DNA of 7,185 bases, taken from contig JAIRLK010000406.1 of NCBI GenBank assembly GCA_031259515.1, positions 1 through 7,185 on the forward strand, read 5' to 3'. A model generated the notes under the pieces. It was not told the origin of the DNA. It was given only the letters and a program-made list of their open reading frames with translations, and ran no database searches. Position numbers and translations under genes: made by a program. Of the stretch, positions 5,535 to 7,185 are shown one piece after another. This stretch comes from Treponema sp. (GTDB lineage: Bacteria; Spirochaetota; Spirochaetia; Treponematales; Breznakiellaceae). Within the stretch, counting starts at the first letter, position 1. Every line of letters begins with the position of its first letter.

Positions 5535-6653
5535 CTAATCCAGATTTATATCATGCTCGGTAAGGAACAGATCCAGTACCGTCAGGAACAGGATAACCAG
5601 CATAGGGCCTAAAACCAAGCCGTTAAAACCGAAGACCGTTACCCCCCCCAGAATGGATACAAAGATAAACAAGGGATGAAGCTGTATCCGGTGCTGCAAA
5701 AACAGGGGGCGCAGAAAATTATCCAGGGTAGAAATGACAATACTGGAAACAATTAAAAAGACGATGCCGCCGACGACATTTCCGCCCAGGACGCGGACCA
5801 TACCCAGGGGGAACCAAACCAGACCCGCGCCGAACATGGGGATAAAGGAACATATCAGAACCAGTCCGGCAAAGACCAGGGCGCCGCGGACCTGAAAAAT
5901 CGTAAAGACGATGTAGGCCAGCACCGCCTGTACCAGGCCCACCATGATGTACCCCAGGAAGAGGTTTCTGGTAATTTCTTTGAATTTTCCCACCAGGGCG
6001 GTAACGTATTCCTTCCTGATAGGGATGATGTGCAGGACAATCCGGGAAAGATAGGCGCCGTCCATATAAAAGAAAAAGAGGCAGAAGAGCATGAAGACCA
6101 GGCCCACCAGAAAGGAACCCACATCTCTGGCCACGGTACTACTTATCTGTAGAAGGTTCTGAAGGCTGGCGCTGAGGATCAGCACGATACGCCGCTGTAT
6201 TTCGTCGGGCCGGATCACGATCATGCCGGAAGTCAGATCCCCTATTAAATCAGAAAGATATTCCAGGGTATCGTTAACCGCCCCGGGTTTGTCGATGAAA
6301 AAATCCCGGGCCATGCGGATCAGTTCCATGATTTGCCTGAAAAACTGGAAGCCCACAAAGGCCAGAGGAAGGAGGATGACGATGATGGTTCCCAAAGAAA
6401 ACGCGGCGGCCAGCAGGTTGCGGACAATTTTCCCCCCGTGGGTGGTAAAATTCATGTTTTTGGTTATTTTCTGATAAATAGGCACAGCCAGTATATAGAA
6501 CAGGATAGACCAGAGGAGGACGGTAAAAAAGGGCGCAAAAAGGCGGCAAACCAGAACGAAGAGGATGATAAGGAGGGCTCCAAAAACGATGTTCTGTATT
6601 GTTTTCGGAGACGGCTGTATCGGAGACGGCAGTAAAGGATCAGAATCGCTCAT
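5535..6653 (-). CDS. AI-2E / PerM (UPF0118) family membrane transporter
   Basis: A 372-residue inner-membrane protein of normal family length. Hydrophobic segments are seen at about 21-39, 41-60, 78-104, 176-198, 232-253, 257-283, 293-309 and a double segment at 326-363, the eight-helix pattern of this family. The soluble loop at about 105-172 and the conserved stretches DNFLRPLFLQ (311-320) and GGVTVFGFNGLVLGP (336-350) support the assignment. Members have been linked to autoinducer-2 export (TqsA) or to sodium/proton antiport, but most have no known substrate, so none is assigned here. It is the first gene of a three-gene minus-strand operon with the ACT and DUF711 genes. The ATG at 6651-6653 gives a short charged and proline-rich leader before the first helix, in line with the family. 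The ribosome binding site is weak. Confidence 0.92.
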   Translation of the reverse strand: MSDSDPLLPSPIQPSPKTIQNIVFGALLIILFVLVCRLFAPFFTVLLWSILFYILAVPIYQKITKNMNFTTHGGKIVRNLLAAAFSLGTIIVILLPLAFVGFQFFRQIMELIRMARDFFIDKPGAVNDTLEYLSDLIGDLTSGMIVIRPDEIQRRIVLILSASLQNLLQISSTVARDVGSFLVGLVFMLFCLFFFYMDGAYLSRIVLHIIPIRKEYVTALVGKFKEITRNLFLGYIMVGLVQAVLAYIVFTIFQVRGALVFAGLVLICSFIPMFGAGLVWFPLGMVRVLGGNVVGGIVFLIVSSIVISTLDNFLRPLFLQHRIQLHPLFIFVSILGGVTVFGFNGLVLGPMLVILFLTVLDLFLTEHDINLD

Positions 6654-6676
6654 AATTGTATGTTTCCGTACCGCTT

Positions 6677-6706
6677 ACTATAACGTATTATCGGGATCAA
6701 AGGCAA
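6677..6706 (-). promoter_or_regulatory. Predicted promoter of the AI-2E/ACT/DUF711 operon
   Basis: On the minus strand TTGCCT (6701-6706) is followed after 18 bases by TATAGT (6677-6682), 23 bases before the start codon. A second hexamer close to the -10 consensus, GATAAT (6687-6692), overlaps the spacer but lacks a good -35 partner. One copy of the 12-base repeat lies just upstream. Confidence 0.4.
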
Positions 6707-6712
6707 TCCTAA

Positions 6713-6724
6713 GAGCCTGTTGCA
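6713..6724 (+). repeat. Dispersed 12-base repeat, copy 2
   Basis: GAGCCTGTTGCA, just upstream of the AI-2E operon promoter. It matches copy 1 (3854-3865) in 11 of 12 positions and copy 3 (6792-6803) in 10 of 12, all in the same orientation. Confidence 0.4.
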
Positions 6725-6771
6725 TTTGTGGATTTTTTGCCCAGGCGCCTTGGGAGCCTGCAAGGTATAAC

Positions 6772-6813
6772 TATGCAATAAATTGCATATTGAGGCTGTT
6801 CCAAAACCTCAAT
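6772..6813. repeat. Two abutting palindromes
   Basis: TATGCAAT (6772-6779) and ATTGCATA (6782-6789) form a perfect 18-base palindrome with a two-base centre. It abuts a second hairpin, ATTGAGG (6789-6795) with CCTCAAT (6807-6813), whose loop carries the third copy of the 12-base repeat (GAGGCTGTTCCA, 6792-6803). No coding frame in this stretch looks real. Adjacent hairpins of this kind are seen in small non-autonomous repeat elements and in operator regions; neither is proven here. Confidence 0.55.
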
Positions 6814-6836
6814 GTATAGGGATTTAGGTGAATTAA

Positions 6837-6898
6837 TTCTGTTCAGAACAGAACAATCGGGGCTCTGAACAGAACGAGTTCGTCTCTGGGTAGAACAG
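6837..6898. repeat. GAACAG-type repeats with a 17-base palindrome
   Basis: TTCTGTTC (6837-6844) and GAACAGAA (6846-6853) make a perfect palindrome around a single A. The unit GAACAGAAC occurs at 6846-6854 and 6867-6875, exactly 21 bases apart (two helical turns), and a shorter GAACAG at 6893-6898. Such an arrangement is what a dimeric regulator binding on one face of the DNA would need. It lies between the divergent AI-2E operon and the right-end gene, about 45 bases upstream of the latter's predicted -35. Confidence 0.5.
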
Positions 6899-6940
6899 GG
6901 GACATTTCTATTGAACGGCGACATTGTGGCTTGACATCGC

Positions 6941-6968
6941 TTGACAAAAAACTTGCATAGGGTTTAAT
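6941..6968 (+). promoter_or_regulatory. Predicted promoter of the right-end gene
   Basis: A consensus TTGACA (6941-6946) is followed after 16 bases by TTTAAT (6963-6968), five of six to the -10 consensus but lacking the conserved second-position A. A second perfect TTGACA lies 10 bases upstream (6931-6936), without an equally good -10. Transcription would start near 6975, giving a leader of about 130 bases. Confidence 0.45.
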
Positions 6969-6990
6969 CTTAACCACTCTTCGTGGTAAG
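6969..6990 (+). other. Small hairpin at the predicted transcription start
   Basis: ACCAC (6973-6977) pairs with GTGGT (6983-6987) around the loop TCTTC, and the flanking CTT and AAG extend the stem past a one-base bulge. No T run follows. It would be at the very 5' end of the leader of the right-end gene, or straddle its start site. Confidence 0.35.
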
Positions 6991-7004
6991 GCTTGTATAG
7001 CTTT

Positions 7005-7057
7005 GCCGCTGAACGCGTCGGCTTCGACAGGCTCACCAGGGCAGTTCAGCAAGCGGC
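7005..7057 (+). repeat. REP-like palindromic element in the leader of the right-end gene
   Basis: GCTGAAC (7008-7014) pairs with GTTCAGC (7044-7050), and the outer GCC/GGC (7005-7007 with 7055-7057) can extend the stem past a four-base bulge. Inside is a small hairpin, GTCG/CGAC (7017-7020 with 7025-7028), and the string CTTCGACAGGCTCA, a type of core often met in short intergenic palindromic repeats of bacteria. It lies between the predicted promoter and the ribosome binding site. It may be a repeat copy or a regulatory leader fold. Confidence 0.5.
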
Positions 7058-7106
7058 GGTTTTGATAAATTTAAGCGCTCAGCAGCGTGTGAAAGGAGGA
7101 GAAAAA

Positions 7107-7185
7107 ATGGAAAATACGGCTCATGGTTACGCGCCGTTAGTGGTTTCTCTCTGTCTTAATCTCTCCTACGGGGGGGGGGGGGGGG
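7107..7185 (+). CDS. Start of an unknown gene running into a poly-G tract, 3'-truncated
   Basis: An ATG at 7107 follows an excellent ribosome binding site, AAAGGAGGA (7092-7100), with GGAGG seven bases before the start. The frame reads MENTAHGYAPLVVSLCLNLSY, then glycine codons through the G run to the window edge, 26 codons in all. Residues 10-18 are hydrophobic, but the stretch is too short to call a signal peptide. I do not recognise the protein. The strong ribosome binding site and the upstream promoter argue that it is a real gene start and not a chance frame. A G tract this early in a frame would change the reading frame with each gained or lost base, so expression of the full product may switch on and off. 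It points away from the AI-2E operon and is alone in its direction here. Confidence 0.6.
   Translation, partial: MENTAHGYAPLVVSLCLNLSYGGGGG
7170..7185 (+). repeat. Poly-G homopolymer, at least 16 bases
   Basis: Sixteen uninterrupted G residues end the window, starting within codon 22 (GGG) of the right-end gene. Poly-G tracts are known slipped-strand phase-variation sites in bacteria, including Treponema pallidum. The true length is unknown because the window stops inside the tract, and such a tract is also a typical point where an assembly stops. Confidence 0.9.

Noticed and set aside
6709..7052. Two overlapping minus-strand open frames (6709-6924 and 6843-7052) as possible small genes
   Set aside because: Neither has a good ribosome binding site or any recognisable motif, and both run through palindromes and repeats in a region with promoter signals.
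1..7185. CRISPR array, complete insertion sequence, tRNA or rRNA genes
   Set aside because: No regular repeat-spacer pattern, no transposase frame, and no tRNA or rRNA signature apart from the tRNA-like domain of tmRNA.

Overview
The window looks like chromosomal DNA of a moderately GC-rich spirochaete, most likely a Treponema of the termite-gut type. This is an inference from gene content and protein style: a response regulator of the REC plus HD-GYP class, an HPt protein, and a one-piece tmRNA without an encoded CCA. No sequence search was possible. Both window edges cut genes: folC at the left and a new plus-strand gene at the right.

Layout. Positions 3-950 (+) hold the C-terminal three quarters of a folylpolyglutamate synthase. 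It overlaps tail to tail with a minus-strand RluA-type pseudouridine synthase (928-1710). A promoter region (1711-1911) follows, with a near-consensus promoter at 1839-1867 driving the tmRNA gene ssrA (1912-2257). The tag reading frame (ADYDSYALAA) and several pseudoknot helices can be read directly. Converging on ssrA is a two-gene minus-strand signalling operon: an HPt phosphotransfer protein (3341-3682) and, overlapping it by 8 bases, a REC-HD-GYP protein (2287-3348) predicted to hydrolyse cyclic di-GMP. It has its own promoter and a leader enclosed by an inverted repeat.

A second minus-strand operon (6653 down to 3866) encodes an AI-2E/PerM-type membrane protein, a small ACT-domain protein (UPF0237) and a DUF711/UPF0210 protein. 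The latter two form a known conserved pair of unknown function. The genes are separated by only 8 and 29 bases.

The last 530 bases are different in character. Positions 6654-7106 contain no convincing gene but are dense in palindromes and short repeats, and carry divergent promoters. A strong ribosome binding site then precedes a start codon at 7107, and after 21 codons the frame runs into at least 16 consecutive G residues that continue to the window end. This is the strongest candidate for something unusual: a possibly phase-variable gene behind a structured leader, or alternatively an assembly break at a homopolymer.

How the genes work together: folC (folate), the pseudouridine synthase (RNA modification) and ssrA (ribosome rescue) are housekeeping genes. 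The HPt/HD-GYP pair is a signalling output module that needs a histidine kinase from elsewhere. The AI-2E/ACT/DUF711 group suggests a small-molecule transport or sensing unit with no assigned substrate.
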